Of a stretch of DNA of 13,765 nt, positions 3,945-11,677 are shown one piece after another; position 1 is the first letter of the stretch, and the number at the start of each line of letters is the position of its first letter. The position numbers and the translations under genes were made by a program. The notes under the pieces are model-generated. The model was not told the DNA's origin and searched no databases. It saw only the letters and a program-made list of their open reading frames with translations. The stretch is from NCBI GenBank assembly GCA_944363755.1, contig CALVVC010000019.1, positions 1 through 13,765 on the forward strand, in the 5' to 3' direction. This DNA is from an uncultured Bacilli bacterium (GTDB taxonomy: Bacteria; Bacillota_I; Bacilli_A; RF39; UBA660).

Positions 3945-5143
3945 TTTGAATATGTTTTCATTTTATTAATAAAATCATTATTTTTACTTATAGTATCTCC
4001 ATCAAAAGATTGCCCATGCATATTAAGACCATTCTCATATAAACTTGTTAAAAAGATACAATAATTTGTAAAATTATCTTTTCCTAAATTCTCATTAATA
4101 ACAGAAAGTCTATTATTGATAGCAGAAGAGTCAAAAAGTTCTCTATAATTATCTAATAAAGAATTAACTAAAGGAAGATATATATCATAGGCACTATTAT
4201 TTAAAGTATTATTATCTTGATCAAAGATGTAAACGTTATCTTTTCTTAATCTTTTAAATAAACTTCTCGCTTTTTCCTGTGTTCTAAATTCATTAAAGAT
4301 ACTATAATCTTTATTTATTATAAAGCTACAATGTTCATCATTCATTTCACACACATGTACTAATTCATGTAAAAGATTTATATCAAGGCCTCTATCAAGA
4401 TATTTTTTTAAAAGAGGAAATGAAATAAAAGTCTTAGAATACTCTTTAGATAGTGATGTAATAGCAGTTACATCACAATCAAAATCTTCTTCAAAATAAA
4501 TTATATTTCTTGCAAGAAGTATTTTCTTATAAAAAGGTATACCCCCTAATCTATCTAAGATATTTTTACCAAAGATAGAGTTTTTTATAACATTTCTCTC
4601 TAATACTTTCTCTTGTCTTTTTAAAAAGTCTATACAACTATCTAGTTTTTCTTCATCTAATAAAGGAATAATTCCTATTCTTTTACAAGTATCTATATAA
4701 TCTTGTTGTAATTCTAAAAGTAAGTCTCTTGCTTCATTGTCATAATCTAAATATTTTTTATATTTTTTATCAAAAGCATCAAATCTAAGTCCTAGAATAG
4801 CTTCTTTATTTTTATCAAATACATCATCACTAATATTTAACAGTTCTTTTAAATATCTAAGAGTATAATCATCTATTTCATCTTGTAACTTTTCTCCTTT
4901 ACTCATATAATCATCCATTAATGATTTATAATATTTTAATTCATCTAAACTACTATCTAAATTATACAAGCTTTCATAAGTAACATCAGGAGTTGAATCA
5001 AAGAAGTAAAAGGCATCTTTAATTCTTGTAGCGATTAAGTCTTTAAAACTTTTATGATAGGAACTAGCGATTAAATCTATTAGATAATCTCTATATTCTA
5101 AAAATCTCTTATTAGGATTTAATAATCTATCTAAGTCTTTCAT
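3941..5143 (-). CDS. Uncharacterised protein with HExxH motif, putative zinc metallopeptidase
   Basis: I do not recognise this 400-aa protein as a named family. Residues 1-180 are charged and probably helical. Residues 205-265 hold IPFYKKILLARNIIYF and then LLHELVHVCE, with HELVH at 259-263 matching the HExxH zinc-protease motif. Glutamates in NEFRTQEKA (E285, E290), about 22-27 residues further on, are candidates for the third ligand of a gluzincin-type site. There is no signal peptide or clear membrane span, so it is probably cytoplasmic. The ATG at 5143 shares its A with the stop of obg (TAATG) and no strong ribosome site is visible, so its translation is likely coupled to obg. The reading frame is certain; peptidase activity is inferred from the motif alone. 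Confidence 0.7.
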   Translation of the reverse strand: MKDLDRLLNPNKRFLEYRDYLIDLIASSYHKSFKDLIATRIKDAFYFFDSTPDVTYESLYNLDSSLDELKYYKSLMDDYMSKGEKLQDEIDDYTLRYLKELLNISDDVFDKNKEAILGLRFDAFDKKYKKYLDYDNEARDLLLELQQDYIDTCKRIGIIPLLDEEKLDSCIDFLKRQEKVLERNVIKNSIFGKNILDRLGGIPFYKKILLARNIIYFEEDFDCDVTAITSLSKEYSKTFISFPLLKKYLDRGLDINLLHELVHVCEMNDEHCSFIINKDYSIFNEFRTQEKARSLFKRLRKDNVYIFDQDNNTLNNSAYDIYLPLVNSLLDNYRELFDSSAINNRLSVINENLGKDNFTNYCIFLTSLYENGLNMHGQSFDGDTISKNNDFINKMKTYSK

Positions 5144-6414
5144 TATTTACGATACTCAAAGTAAAAATCTAATATTCTAACCATATCCCCATCAGTTGCA
5201 CCCATTTTCTCTAACTCTTCATCAATACCCATTTTTCTTAGCTTATTACTAAATCTTTTAATACCTTCATCAGTAAATTTAGTCATTCTAAATAGTTTTT
5301 CTACTTTTTCTCCCTTAATTACAAAGTCTTCTCCATCTTTTTCGATAGTAAAAGGCTTCTCTTCTTTAAATTTATATAAGACATGAGATTCAAAGGCATC
5401 ATCTTCATAAAGATTCTCTTCTTTTATAGTGTCTAATAAATCACTTAAGTAATCTACTACTTCACTAAGGCCCTCACTAGTTAGGGCAGCCACTTCAAAT
5501 ATTTTTTTATCTTTAACTTTCTCTTTAAATTTATCAAGGTTATCAATACTACCTTTAATATCCATTTTATTTGCAATTATTACCATAGGTTTAGTAAGTA
5601 GTTTTTTATTAAATTCTTCTAACTCTTTATTAATAAGAACATAGTCTTCATAAGGATCTCTTCCTTCAGTACCAGCCATATCAATAACGTGTAATATTAC
5701 TCTAGTACGCTCTATATGACGTAGGAATCTATCTCCTAATCCTTCTCCAATGCTCGCACCTTCTATTAATCCAGGAAGATCTGCCATAACAAAAGTTTTA
5801 CCATTAGATGCACGTACTACACCAAGATTTGGTTTTAAAGTTGTAAAGTGATATTCTGCAATCTTAGGTTTAGCTTTACTCACTTTAGAAATAATAGTAC
5901 TCTTACCAACACTAGGAAGTCCAACAAGTCCTACATCGGCAAGGAGTTTTAGTTCTACTTTAATTGTTCTCTCCTCTCCTGGTTCACCATTTTCAGAGAA
6001 GTTTGGAGCGGTATTAGTCTGGGTTTTAAAGGCCGTATTACCTCTACCACCACGTCCACCTTTACAAATTATTGCTTCATCATTTTTTCCCTTTAAATCG
6101 GCAAGAATAAGGCCTGTATCTAAATCTGTTACAACTGTTCCTTGAGGCACTTTAACAACTAAAGGTTCTGCTCCCTTACCATGTTGATTTTTACCTTTAC
6201 CATTCTCACCTTTCTTACCTTTTATTTCTTTTTGATAACGTAAATCAAGTAAGGTATGAAGTCCTTCATCCACTTTAAAGATAATATCAGAGCCATGACC
6301 TCCATTACCTCCATATGGCCCTCCCATAGGTATATATTTTTCACGACGGAAAGCAGTACAACCATCTCCACCACTTCCTGCTGTTACTTTAAGTGTTACT
6401 TCATCTACAAACAT
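5143..6414 (-). CDS. obg: GTPase Obg (ObgE/CgtA)
   Basis: Obg is an essential ribosome-associated GTPase that acts in 50S assembly and stress control. The 423-aa protein has all three Obg domains. The glycine-rich Obg fold (1-158) contains GSGGDG, GGPYGGNGGHG and GGRGGRGN. The G domain has P-loop GLPSVGKST (165-173), DLPG (212-215) and NKMD (282-285). The C-terminal OCT domain (about 345-423) is of the Firmicutes type. The start at ATG 6414 has AGAGGAGG closely upstream. It follows rpmA by 61 bases, the widespread rplU-(prp)-rpmA-obg order, and a candidate extended -10 promoter lies in that gap. It overlaps the downstream HExxH gene by one base. Confidence 0.98.
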   Translation of the reverse strand: MFVDEVTLKVTAGSGGDGCTAFRREKYIPMGGPYGGNGGHGSDIIFKVDEGLHTLLDLRYQKEIKGKKGENGKGKNQHGKGAEPLVVKVPQGTVVTDLDTGLILADLKGKNDEAIICKGGRGGRGNTAFKTQTNTAPNFSENGEPGEERTIKVELKLLADVGLVGLPSVGKSTIISKVSKAKPKIAEYHFTTLKPNLGVVRASNGKTFVMADLPGLIEGASIGEGLGDRFLRHIERTRVILHVIDMAGTEGRDPYEDYVLINKELEEFNKKLLTKPMVIIANKMDIKGSIDNLDKFKEKVKDKKIFEVAALTSEGLSEVVDYLSDLLDTIKEENLYEDDAFESHVLYKFKEEKPFTIEKDGEDFVIKGEKVEKLFRMTKFTDEGIKRFSNKLRKMGIDEELEKMGATDGDMVRILDFYFEYRK

Positions 6415-6440
6415 AAAGCACCTCCTCTAAAACTGTATTT

Positions 6441-6449
6441 ATTATATCA
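6441..6449 (-). promoter_or_regulatory. obg: Candidate extended -10 promoter for obg
   Basis: On the minus strand TGA-TATAAT (6449-6441) is a full consensus extended -10. The -35 region is only T-rich (TTTCTT), which an extended -10 can tolerate. The predicted start near 6434 leaves a leader of about 20 bases with the AGGAGG site. This could give obg and the following gene expression independent of the ribosomal protein genes. Confidence 0.4.
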
Positions 6450-6475
6450 TAGAGAAAAGAAAAAAAGAAAGAGTT

Positions 6476-6766
6476 TTATTCGCTTACTGGATATACAGAA
6501 GCTTGTTTCTTATCTCTTCCTTTACGTTCAAATTTAACAATTCCATCTACTGTTGCATATAAAGTATCATCATTACCACGTTTAACATTAACGCCTGGGA
6601 ATATTTTAGTTCCTCTTTGACGATAGATAATACTTCCTGCAGTTATATATTCTCCATCAGCAGCTTTCGCACCTAATCTACGTCCAATAGAGTCACGTCC
6701 ATTAGATGTAGAACTTTGTCCTTTTTTATGTGCAAAGAACTGAATATTTAATTCTAAAAATTTCAC
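6476..6766 (-). CDS. rpmA: 50S ribosomal protein L27 (with Prp-cleaved N-terminal extension)
   Basis: L27 reaches toward the peptidyl transferase centre of the large subunit. The 96-aa precursor contains the L27 core: [21 protein letters not shown], then [19 protein letters not shown]. Before the core is the extension [12 protein letters not shown], matching the LQFFA-type signal that Firmicutes remove with the cysteine protease Prp, which is encoded next door. The start codon is GTG (6766-6764), with AGGAGG seven to eight bases upstream. The gap from prp is 12 bases, so the two are co-transcribed and translated together. Confidence 0.97.
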   Translation of the reverse strand: MKFLELNIQFFAHKKGQSSTSNGRDSIGRRLGAKAADGEYITAGSIIYRQRGTKIFPGVNVKRGNDDTLYATVDGIVKFERKGRDKKQASVYPVSE

Positions 6767-6778
6767 TATAGTCCCTCC

Positions 6779-7081
6779 TTACTGTATCTTTATATTTTCT
6801 TTGTATTTTAGTTCTAATTCTTTAAGTAGTCTTAACATATTTTTAAGTAGTGATTGTGTTACTCTATCAGTACTTAAAACTTTTATAGTTAAGCCTTTAC
6901 TACTCGCTAGATAAGTAATAGTACTTTTATCAATAGTAAGAATACCATTTATAGTTGTTGTAACAATTGAACTAACAGCACTACAAACTATATCTTTACC
7001 ATATTCATCATACATAGCATGTCCTAATATACTTATCTTTTTAAAATAACCCTTTTCTTTTTCTACTTTTACTTTAATCAT
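6779..7081 (-). CDS. prp: Ribosomal-processing cysteine protease Prp (YsxB)
   Basis: Prp cuts the N-terminal extension from L27 before or during assembly of the large subunit. This 100-aa protein has the family size and both catalytic motifs: GHAMYDEYGKDIVCSAVS, with His21 in GHA and Cys33 in VCSAVS. It lies between rplU and rpmA, the usual Firmicutes position, and the neighbouring L27 carries the matching cleavage sequence. The ATG at 7081 comes two bases after the rplU stop without a strong ribosome site, so translational coupling to rplU is likely. Confidence 0.95.
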   Translation of the reverse strand: MIKVKVEKEKGYFKKISILGHAMYDEYGKDIVCSAVSSIVTTTINGILTIDKSTITYLASSKGLTIKVLSTDRVTQSLLKNMLRLLKELELKYKENIKIQ

Positions 7082-7083
7082 AA

Positions 7084-7386
7084 TTAACCATTAATCTTAG
7101 TAATTTTAACTTTTGTATAAGGTTGTCTATGTCCTTGAGTTTTACGGTTACTTCTAGATTTGTTTTTATATTTAAAAACACGTATCTTCTTAGCTTTACC
7201 ATTTTTTAAGACAGTACCTTCTACAGTGACATTAGATAAATAAGGGGAACCAACTTTAGAATCAAGCATTAATACTTCTTCAAAAGTAACAACATCATTA
7301 GCATTAGCATTTAACTTTTCTACGAAGATTTCATCTCCTTCAGTTACACGATATTGTTTTCCACCAACTTTAATTACTGCGTACAT
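7084..7386 (-). CDS. rplU: 50S ribosomal protein L21
   Basis: L21 binds 23S rRNA in the large subunit. The 100-aa product begins with the typical MYAVIKVGGKQYRV and has the conserved C-terminal RNA-binding part, with FKYKNKSRSNRKTQGHRQPYT. The start at ATG 7386 has AAGGAGG seven bases upstream. It is the first gene of the rplU-prp-rpmA unit. It is preceded by its own promoter (7515-7543) and a structured leader of about 120 bases, which in Firmicutes is the site of autoregulation by L21. Confidence 0.98.
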   Translation of the reverse strand: MYAVIKVGGKQYRVTEGDEIFVEKLNANANDVVTFEEVLMLDSKVGSPYLSNVTVEGTVLKNGKAKKIRVFKYKNKSRSNRKTQGHRQPYTKVKITKING

Positions 7387-7387
7387 T

Positions 7388-7508
7388 TTTTAACCTCCTT
7401 TTTCAAACTAAAGACTCGCTTTTAAGGTATTACTCTAAATAGTAATTTCTACCTCTTCAATGCGGTTTACAGCTTTTCCATCAATATGAGGTATAACAAG
7501 CTACAAAC
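7388..7508 (-). promoter_or_regulatory. L21 leader (ribosomal protein autoregulatory RNA)
   Basis: Between the promoter and the rplU ribosome site lies a leader with clear secondary structure. TACCTC pairs with GAGGTA (7488-7493 with 7450-7455), enclosing a 32-base region. A second hairpin, ATTACT with AGTAAT (7441-7446 with 7429-7434), follows. Position, length and stems fit the L21 leader class known in low-GC Gram-positive bacteria, which is thought to be bound by L21. The assignment rests on position and structure, not on a covariance-model search. Confidence 0.65.
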
Positions 7509-7514
7509 AATATG

Positions 7515-7543
7515 ATTTTATCACATTAATATCATTTCGTCAA
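7515..7543 (-). promoter_or_regulatory. Promoter of rplU-prp-rpmA
   Basis: On the minus strand TTGACG (7543-7538), a 17-base spacer, then TAAAAT (7520-7515), with an extended -10 TGA. The start is predicted near 7508. The -35 box begins only eight bases after the stop codon of the upstream gene (7551), and no hairpin terminator is seen between them. Confidence 0.75.
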
Positions 7544-7550
7544 ACTTTTT

Positions 7551-8378
7551 TTAGTAATATTTATGATATTTATTATCAAGCATAACTAAAACTTTATCAC
7601 GATTTTTTTGATAACTACATAATACTTCATTAATTACTTTAGTAGGATTAGTTGCAAATATAGTACTTTCTAAATATAGTTTCCTATCATAAATTTCTTC
7701 TAAACTGTTAATAATTTCATATTTATGAAAACTATTATATAAATTACTAGATATTTTATAAACTCTTTCTTTATTACTTAAAATATCTCTTATAAAATAA
7801 GGCGTACAAACCTTTCCATCTTTTTTCATATTTTTAACTAGTTTAAAAACGTCTTCATTAGTAATTCTTGTATAAGAAGAAAACAAAGTTAAACTATCAA
7901 AAAGGTCTAACCAAGTACTAGAAACTCCATAACCACCACCATATATTTTTCTATCTACTCTCTCTATTAAATTAGGAGTTCTTTTCTTAATATTATAAAT
8001 GCTATTTTCTTTTAATAATTCATAATAAATACTATCACACACTAAGGCAATTGAATTTAATTTTCTTAAACTATCACTATTAATAACCAAATTTTCAATG
8101 TAGTGAAAAGCCCTATCATCTTTTAAACATTTATTAGAAATATTATATGGACTATTTCTTAAAATAATTGTATTAATTAACTGTCTAATTCTTCTAACTG
8201 TAAAATAATAATGATGATTTTCTGTTATAGAAAAATATACATAATGGTTACTATCATTATCAAAGTGATTACTTTTAATATTATAGTATTCAAAACTACT
8301 AGCACCTTGGAAACGATAAAATTCTACAACTGTTCTTATATCTTTTAAATTATTTATAATTTCTTCATGTGTTGTCAT
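7551..8378 (-). CDS. Hypothetical protein, 275 aa
   Basis: I do not recognise this protein. It is basic and rich in Asn, Tyr, Ile and Lys, with many aromatic residues in its first third (residues 20-60: repeated Y, F and H). A glycine patch KIYGGGYGVSSTW lies near residue 145-157. There is no signal peptide, no convincing membrane helix and no obvious catalytic motif, so it is probably cytoplasmic. The start at ATG 8378 has AAGGAAG three to four bases upstream. It follows the SGNH hydrolase gene by eight bases and is likely the last gene of the glycosyltransferase operon. Context alone suggests a link to envelope or polysaccharide metabolism, but it could be an unrelated passenger. Confidence 0.6.
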   Translation of the reverse strand: MTTHEEIINNLKDIRTVVEFYRFQGASSFEYYNIKSNHFDNDSNHYVYFSITENHHYYFTVRRIRQLINTIILRNSPYNISNKCLKDDRAFHYIENLVINSDSLRKLNSIALVCDSIYYELLKENSIYNIKKRTPNLIERVDRKIYGGGYGVSSTWLDLFDSLTLFSSYTRITNEDVFKLVKNMKKDGKVCTPYFIRDILSNKERVYKISSNLYNSFHKYEIINSLEEIYDRKLYLESTIFATNPTKVINEVLCSYQKNRDKVLVMLDNKYHKYY

Positions 8379-8386
8379 ATTCTTCC

Positions 8387-9088
8387 TTATTCATTCATAT
8401 ATGGTAATAATTCTCTTGTAATAACAACATAACCTAAACTATTTAGATGAAGACCATCTTCTGTATATTCTTCTTTTAAATTACCTTCTTCATCTAATAA
8501 GTCATTATAAAGATTTATGTATTTACAGGTTTCATCATTACAGTACTTAGATATTTTCTTATTTAAAGCTTTTATTTTTTCATTAGTTCTATTACTAACT
8601 GTATTATTTTCAATATTAGAATTTACAGGATAAATACTTTCTACATATATAGAAGCTTTACTCCTATTTTCTTTTATTTCTTCTATTATTTCTTTAATGT
8701 TATTAAAAGTAATATCAACAATATCTTCATCAAGACTATCTAAGTCATTTGTACCTATTAATAGAAATACTTTAGAAGGATTATATTGATAAACTCTTTC
8801 TTTCATATTATTTAAGATATCAGTTGTCTTATTACCTGAAATACCACTATTTACAACTGGTAAATTATCATAATACTCTTCTAAAGGATAAAAATCAGTA
8901 ATAGAATCTCCTAAAAATAAGAAATTATCATTAGGACTAACTTCTACTTCATAAGGATTAATAAAGCTAGTCTTTTCTTTATTTAATAATGCAATTAACA
9001 TAATTATTATAATTATAATAAGAATACTTATAGCGATAAGATAATACTTATGTGCTCTTATCTTTTCTTTAATAGTTTTTATATTCAT
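8387..9088 (-). CDS. Membrane-anchored SGNH/GDSL-family hydrolase
   Basis: The 233-aa protein has a short basic N-terminus, one hydrophobic anchor (about residues 17-35, mostly Ile and Leu), then a SGNH hydrolase domain outside the membrane. All family blocks are present: FLGDSITD with the nucleophilic serine, NSGISGN, LIGTNDL, and DGLHLNSLGY with the Asp/His pair. Such enzymes remove acyl groups (often acetyl) from polysaccharides or lipids, and the substrate here is inferred from the adjacent glycosyltransferases as an exported glycan. The start at ATG 9088 is chosen because AGGGGG lies six bases before it. The ATG at 9094 directly abuts that site. It is co-transcribed with its neighbours (gaps of 20 and 8 bases). 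Confidence 0.85.
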   Translation of the reverse strand: MNIKTIKEKIRAHKYYLIAISILIIIIIIMLIALLNKEKTSFINPYEVEVSPNDNFLFLGDSITDFYPLEEYYDNLPVVNSGISGNKTTDILNNMKERVYQYNPSKVFLLIGTNDLDSLDEDIVDITFNNIKEIIEEIKENRSKASIYVESIYPVNSNIENNTVSNRTNEKIKALNKKISKYCNDETCKYINLYNDLLDEEGNLKEEYTEDGLHLNSLGYVVITRELLPYMNE

Positions 9089-9108
9089 AAACATCCCCCT
9101 GTTTAATT

Positions 9109-9909
9109 TTAATTTTTCTTAACTAGAAAATGATATATAACTACTGTTAAGATATTAATTAATATTTTAGATAAAGTTATATCTATATTTAAGTTATCTA
9201 CAAATAATAATAAAGATAATCCTTCTATTAAATAAAAACAAATAATTGTTGTAAAAATATTAGACATTTTTTTAACTTTAAATAAAGCCATTAATAAACA
9301 TGATATTAAATAACATATTGAAAAATTAAGATAAATATTAAGATTAGTTAAGTTTAATATTATAAAAACAAATAAATTTATAATAGCAGTTAAAATAACA
9401 AACTTATCTCTATTAAACCAACTTGTATGATTAGTCTTCTCTATATAATTAGTTATTAATTCTTTAAAGTTTTCATTATTACTATTAAACTCTTTAGGCT
9501 TAAAAGTTTTACTTTTCTCTAATATTTTATCTAATTTAGTTAAATCTTTTAAAGGTAATATATAACCTCTTCTACCAAACTCTTCTACTATTTGTTTTTG
9601 ATGGTCATTAGTGTGTTCATTATACTTAGCAAGGCGTGGTGTTGCGATTACTTTTTTATGATGAGATAAAGCTGTTAGGATACTTCCTACTCCACCATGA
9701 GTAATAATAAGAGATGCTTCTTCCATTAGTTCTTCTAATTTATCATTTGAAACACTTTTAAATATTTCCATGTTTTTACTTTTATATTTAGTATATCCTG
9801 CTTGAACTAAGACTTTATCTTTAATATTACCTTTTTCTATTTCTTTATCTATCGCTTTTAATAATCTTATCATACTTTTATCTTGAGTACCTAGAGTTAC
9901 TAAAATCAT
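9109..9909 (-). CDS. PssE/Alg13-like glycosyltransferase fused to a C-terminal membrane domain
   Basis: Residues 1 to about 155 match the PssE/Cps14G type, the catalytic partner of a two-part GT28-like glycosyltransferase: MILVTLGTQ at the start and ITHGGVGSILTAL as the sugar-nucleotide loop. Residues about 165-266 form a separate hydrophobic domain with about four membrane helices and short loops. Its spacing and basic end resemble GtrA-like modules, but I cannot confirm the family. PssE proteins are normally about 160 aa and soluble, so the tail is unusual. The start at ATG 9909 overlaps the pssD-like stop (TAATG) and lies downstream of GGAGGG; a GTG at 9921 abuts that site. The neighbouring PssD-like protein should be its membrane partner. 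Confidence 0.8.
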   Translation of the reverse strand: MILVTLGTQDKSMIRLLKAIDKEIEKGNIKDKVLVQAGYTKYKSKNMEIFKSVSNDKLEELMEEASLIITHGGVGSILTALSHHKKVIATPRLAKYNEHTNDHQKQIVEEFGRRGYILPLKDLTKLDKILEKSKTFKPKEFNSNNENFKELITNYIEKTNHTSWFNRDKFVILTAIINLFVFIILNLTNLNIYLNFSICYLISCLLMALFKVKKMSNIFTTIICFYLIEGLSLLLFVDNLNIDITLSKILINILTVVIYHFLVKKN

Positions 9910-10382
9910 TAAAAACACCACCCTCCATATGTTGCCTTAGGATAAAGTTTTAACATAGGACGCCACTGAACTATAAAAAGATTAGCGATATGAAATTTAT
10001 AGAAAAGAGTTCCTGTAATAGTTTTAGTTTTAATATTAGCGAATGATTCGATATAAATTATTTTACTACCAAATATTCTTCCAATTGAGCACATTGGTCC
10101 TGCTGTATGGGCTCCTGTTGTTATAATATAATCTGGTTGATATTTAAAATAGATAAATAAACTAATAAAACAGTTTATAAAAAGTTTAAAGGGATATGTT
10201 AATTTATGATCTTTTGTTCCATATAAAAGAAAGCTGACATTTTTATATTTTCTTTTAAGCTTATTATTAGCTTTAGTCTTTTCTGTTATAAGAGAATACT
10301 CATAGTCTTTCATAATACTTTTAAGTTGCATAAGTTCAGTTAAATGTCCCCCTGTACTTGATATAAACATTACTTTTTTCAT
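9909..10382 (-). CDS. PssD/Alg14-like glycosyltransferase subunit
   Basis: The 157-aa protein has the PssD/Cps14F (Alg14-like) features: FISSTGGHLTELMQL at the N-terminus, a hydrophobic stretch (LFINCFISLFIYF) that can dip into the membrane, and TTGAHTAGPMCSIGRIFGSKI followed by IYIES. This subunit anchors and activates the PssE-type partner, encoded next with a one-base overlap. Together they probably add the second sugar to an undecaprenyl-linked intermediate on the inner face of the membrane. I chose the ATG at 10382 (MKKVMFIS), seven bases after the stop of the GT4 gene. The longer frame from 10424 would begin inside that gene and adds 14 residues not typical of the family. The ribosome site is weak, suggesting coupling. 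Confidence 0.88.
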   Translation of the reverse strand: MKKVMFISSTGGHLTELMQLKSIMKDYEYSLITEKTKANNKLKRKYKNVSFLLYGTKDHKLTYPFKLFINCFISLFIYFKYQPDYIITTGAHTAGPMCSIGRIFGSKIIYIESFANIKTKTITGTLFYKFHIANLFIVQWRPMLKLYPKATYGGWCF

Positions 10383-10389
10383 ACCTTTA

Positions 10390-11538
10390 TCACTTTCTTT
10401 CAATAATTTTTTCCCACTTATCACATATATTATCAGAAATATAGCCTTTTACTTTACGTCTACCATTTTTACCAAGTTCTTTTCTTGCATTTATATCTTT
10501 AGTTAAATCTAATATTTTTTTCTCCATTGCTTTAAAATTTCTATGTTTAATTAAATAACCATCACGTCCTGATGTTATTACTTCCCTAGCACCTTCTGCA
10601 GAATCAAAAGCAAGACAAGGAAGACCGTTACTCATCGCTTCAAGTAAGACTATACCAAAGCTTTCTGTATAACTAGTCATAACATAAATACTTGATTTTT
10701 GCATTAATTTTTCTATTTCTTTACTATTTTTAAAGCCATGAAGAGTAACATCATTTTCTAAATTTTTATCTTTAATAAATTTCTCTAATTTATCTTTTTC
10801 TTTACCATCTCCTACAATATCTAAATGCCACTTACATTTTTTATTTTTTAAATCTAAATATATCTTTAATAAATCTAAGTATCCTTTTTCAGGAGATAAT
10901 CTTCCAACTGATATTATACGTTCATATGTTAAAGGACTTTTAGTTCTAGGAATATTTTCAATAGCATTAGGAATATAGATACATTTACACTTAAAAGAAC
11001 GCATTTTCTTTTTATAAAACTTTTCTAGTCCTTTAGATACTAAAACAAAGTAATCAAGATTCTTAGCACTTCTAATAACGTCTGTTGCATATTTCATATC
11101 ATTATGATAATGATTGTGTTCCCAACCTATTTTTAATGTATTATCGCTACCATATTCACTTAATAATTCATTTAGGAAAACACGAGTTGATATTATAACT
11201 TCTGCAGGAGTATTTTTTATATAATTAATCATACTCTTACGTCTTTTATATAGTATTTTAAGACTTTTTAGAGATTCTTTACCAAAACTTATTAATTTTA
11301 AGTTATGTAGGGCTTCACTCCATTCTTTTTTATTAGGACTTAATTTAGTTGGTAAAAGATAAGTAACTTTAATATTCTTATTGATATCAAAAACAGGCTT
11401 TTCATAGAGTCTATAAATAGATACTATTTCAATTTCATATTTATCTAGTTTACTAAGGGAGTTTGCAAGAGATACAATAGCTTTTTCAACTCCTCCATAT
11501 CCAAGGTGTAATGCTAATATAGATATTTTCTTTTTCAA
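10390..11538 (-). CDS. GT4-family glycosyltransferase (GT-B fold)
   Basis: The 382-aa enzyme is a retaining GT-B glycosyltransferase of family 4. The N-terminal acceptor domain begins with KKKISILALHLGYGGVEK, the GGVEK loop contacting the donor phosphate. The C-terminal donor domain shows SVGRLSPEKGYLDLL, IVGDGKEKDKLE, LHGF, and the E-x7-E motif in TESFGIVLLEAMSNGLP. It probably adds a sugar to an exopolysaccharide or glycolipid. The exact sugar is not readable. The start is TTG (11538), with GGAGG eight bases upstream. The GTG at 11547 is inside the ribosome site itself. It ends with TGA, which shows that TGA is a stop here. It is the first gene of the envelope-glycan operon, behind its own promoter. 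Confidence 0.92.
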   Translation of the reverse strand: MKKKISILALHLGYGGVEKAIVSLANSLSKLDKYEIEIVSIYRLYEKPVFDINKNIKVTYLLPTKLSPNKKEWSEALHNLKLISFGKESLKSLKILYKRRKSMINYIKNTPAEVIISTRVFLNELLSEYGSDNTLKIGWEHNHYHNDMKYATDVIRSAKNLDYFVLVSKGLEKFYKKKMRSFKCKCIYIPNAIENIPRTKSPLTYERIISVGRLSPEKGYLDLLKIYLDLKNKKCKWHLDIVGDGKEKDKLEKFIKDKNLENDVTLHGFKNSKEIEKLMQKSSIYVMTSYTESFGIVLLEAMSNGLPCLAFDSAEGAREVITSGRDGYLIKHRNFKAMEKKILDLTKDINARKELGKNGRRKVKGYISDNICDKWEKIIERK

Positions 11539-11577
11539 AAAGGACACCTCCAGTTATGTTTTAATTTAATCACTCTT

Positions 11578-11606
11578 AGTATATATTAAATTTTAAGATT
11601 AGGCAA
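11578..11606 (-). promoter_or_regulatory. Promoter of the glycosyltransferase operon
   Basis: On the minus strand TTGCCT (11606-11601), 17 bases, TATACT (11583-11578). The predicted start near 11571 gives a leader of about 33 bases to the TTG start, with GGAGG in place. It lies between the rubrerythrin terminator and the first glycosyltransferase gene, as expected for a new transcription unit. Confidence 0.6.
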
Positions 11607-11644
11607 TAATTAATAGTTTTAGAATTTTAAGGTGACTTATTATG

Positions 11645-11677
11645 CAAAATAAAAGAACTTGTTTAAGTTCTTTTATT
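11645..11677 (-). terminator. Intrinsic terminator after rubrerythrin
   Basis: AATAAAAGAACTT (11677-11665 on the minus strand), loop AAAC, then AAGTTCTTTTATT (11660-11648) and TT: a perfect 13-bp stem with its T-rich side downstream. The stop codon of the rubrerythrin gene (11675-11673) lies within the stem. It separates the hydrogenase/rubrerythrin operon from the glycan operon. Confidence 0.85.

Noticed and set aside
6256..6537. Plus-strand frame of 93 codons opposite obg and rpmA
   Set aside because: It is antisense to the conserved start of obg and the end of rpmA, has no ribosome site or recognisable domain, and is a shadow of real genes.
10390..10392. Alternative genetic code (TGA as Trp), suggested by the very AT-rich, Mollicutes-like composition
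   Set aside because: The GT4 gene ends at TGA exactly where its family would end, and Trp is encoded by TGG throughout.
10383..10424. Longer PssD-like start
   Set aside because: It lies inside the end of the GT4 gene and adds residues not typical of the family; MKKVMFISSTGGH is the expected N-terminus.
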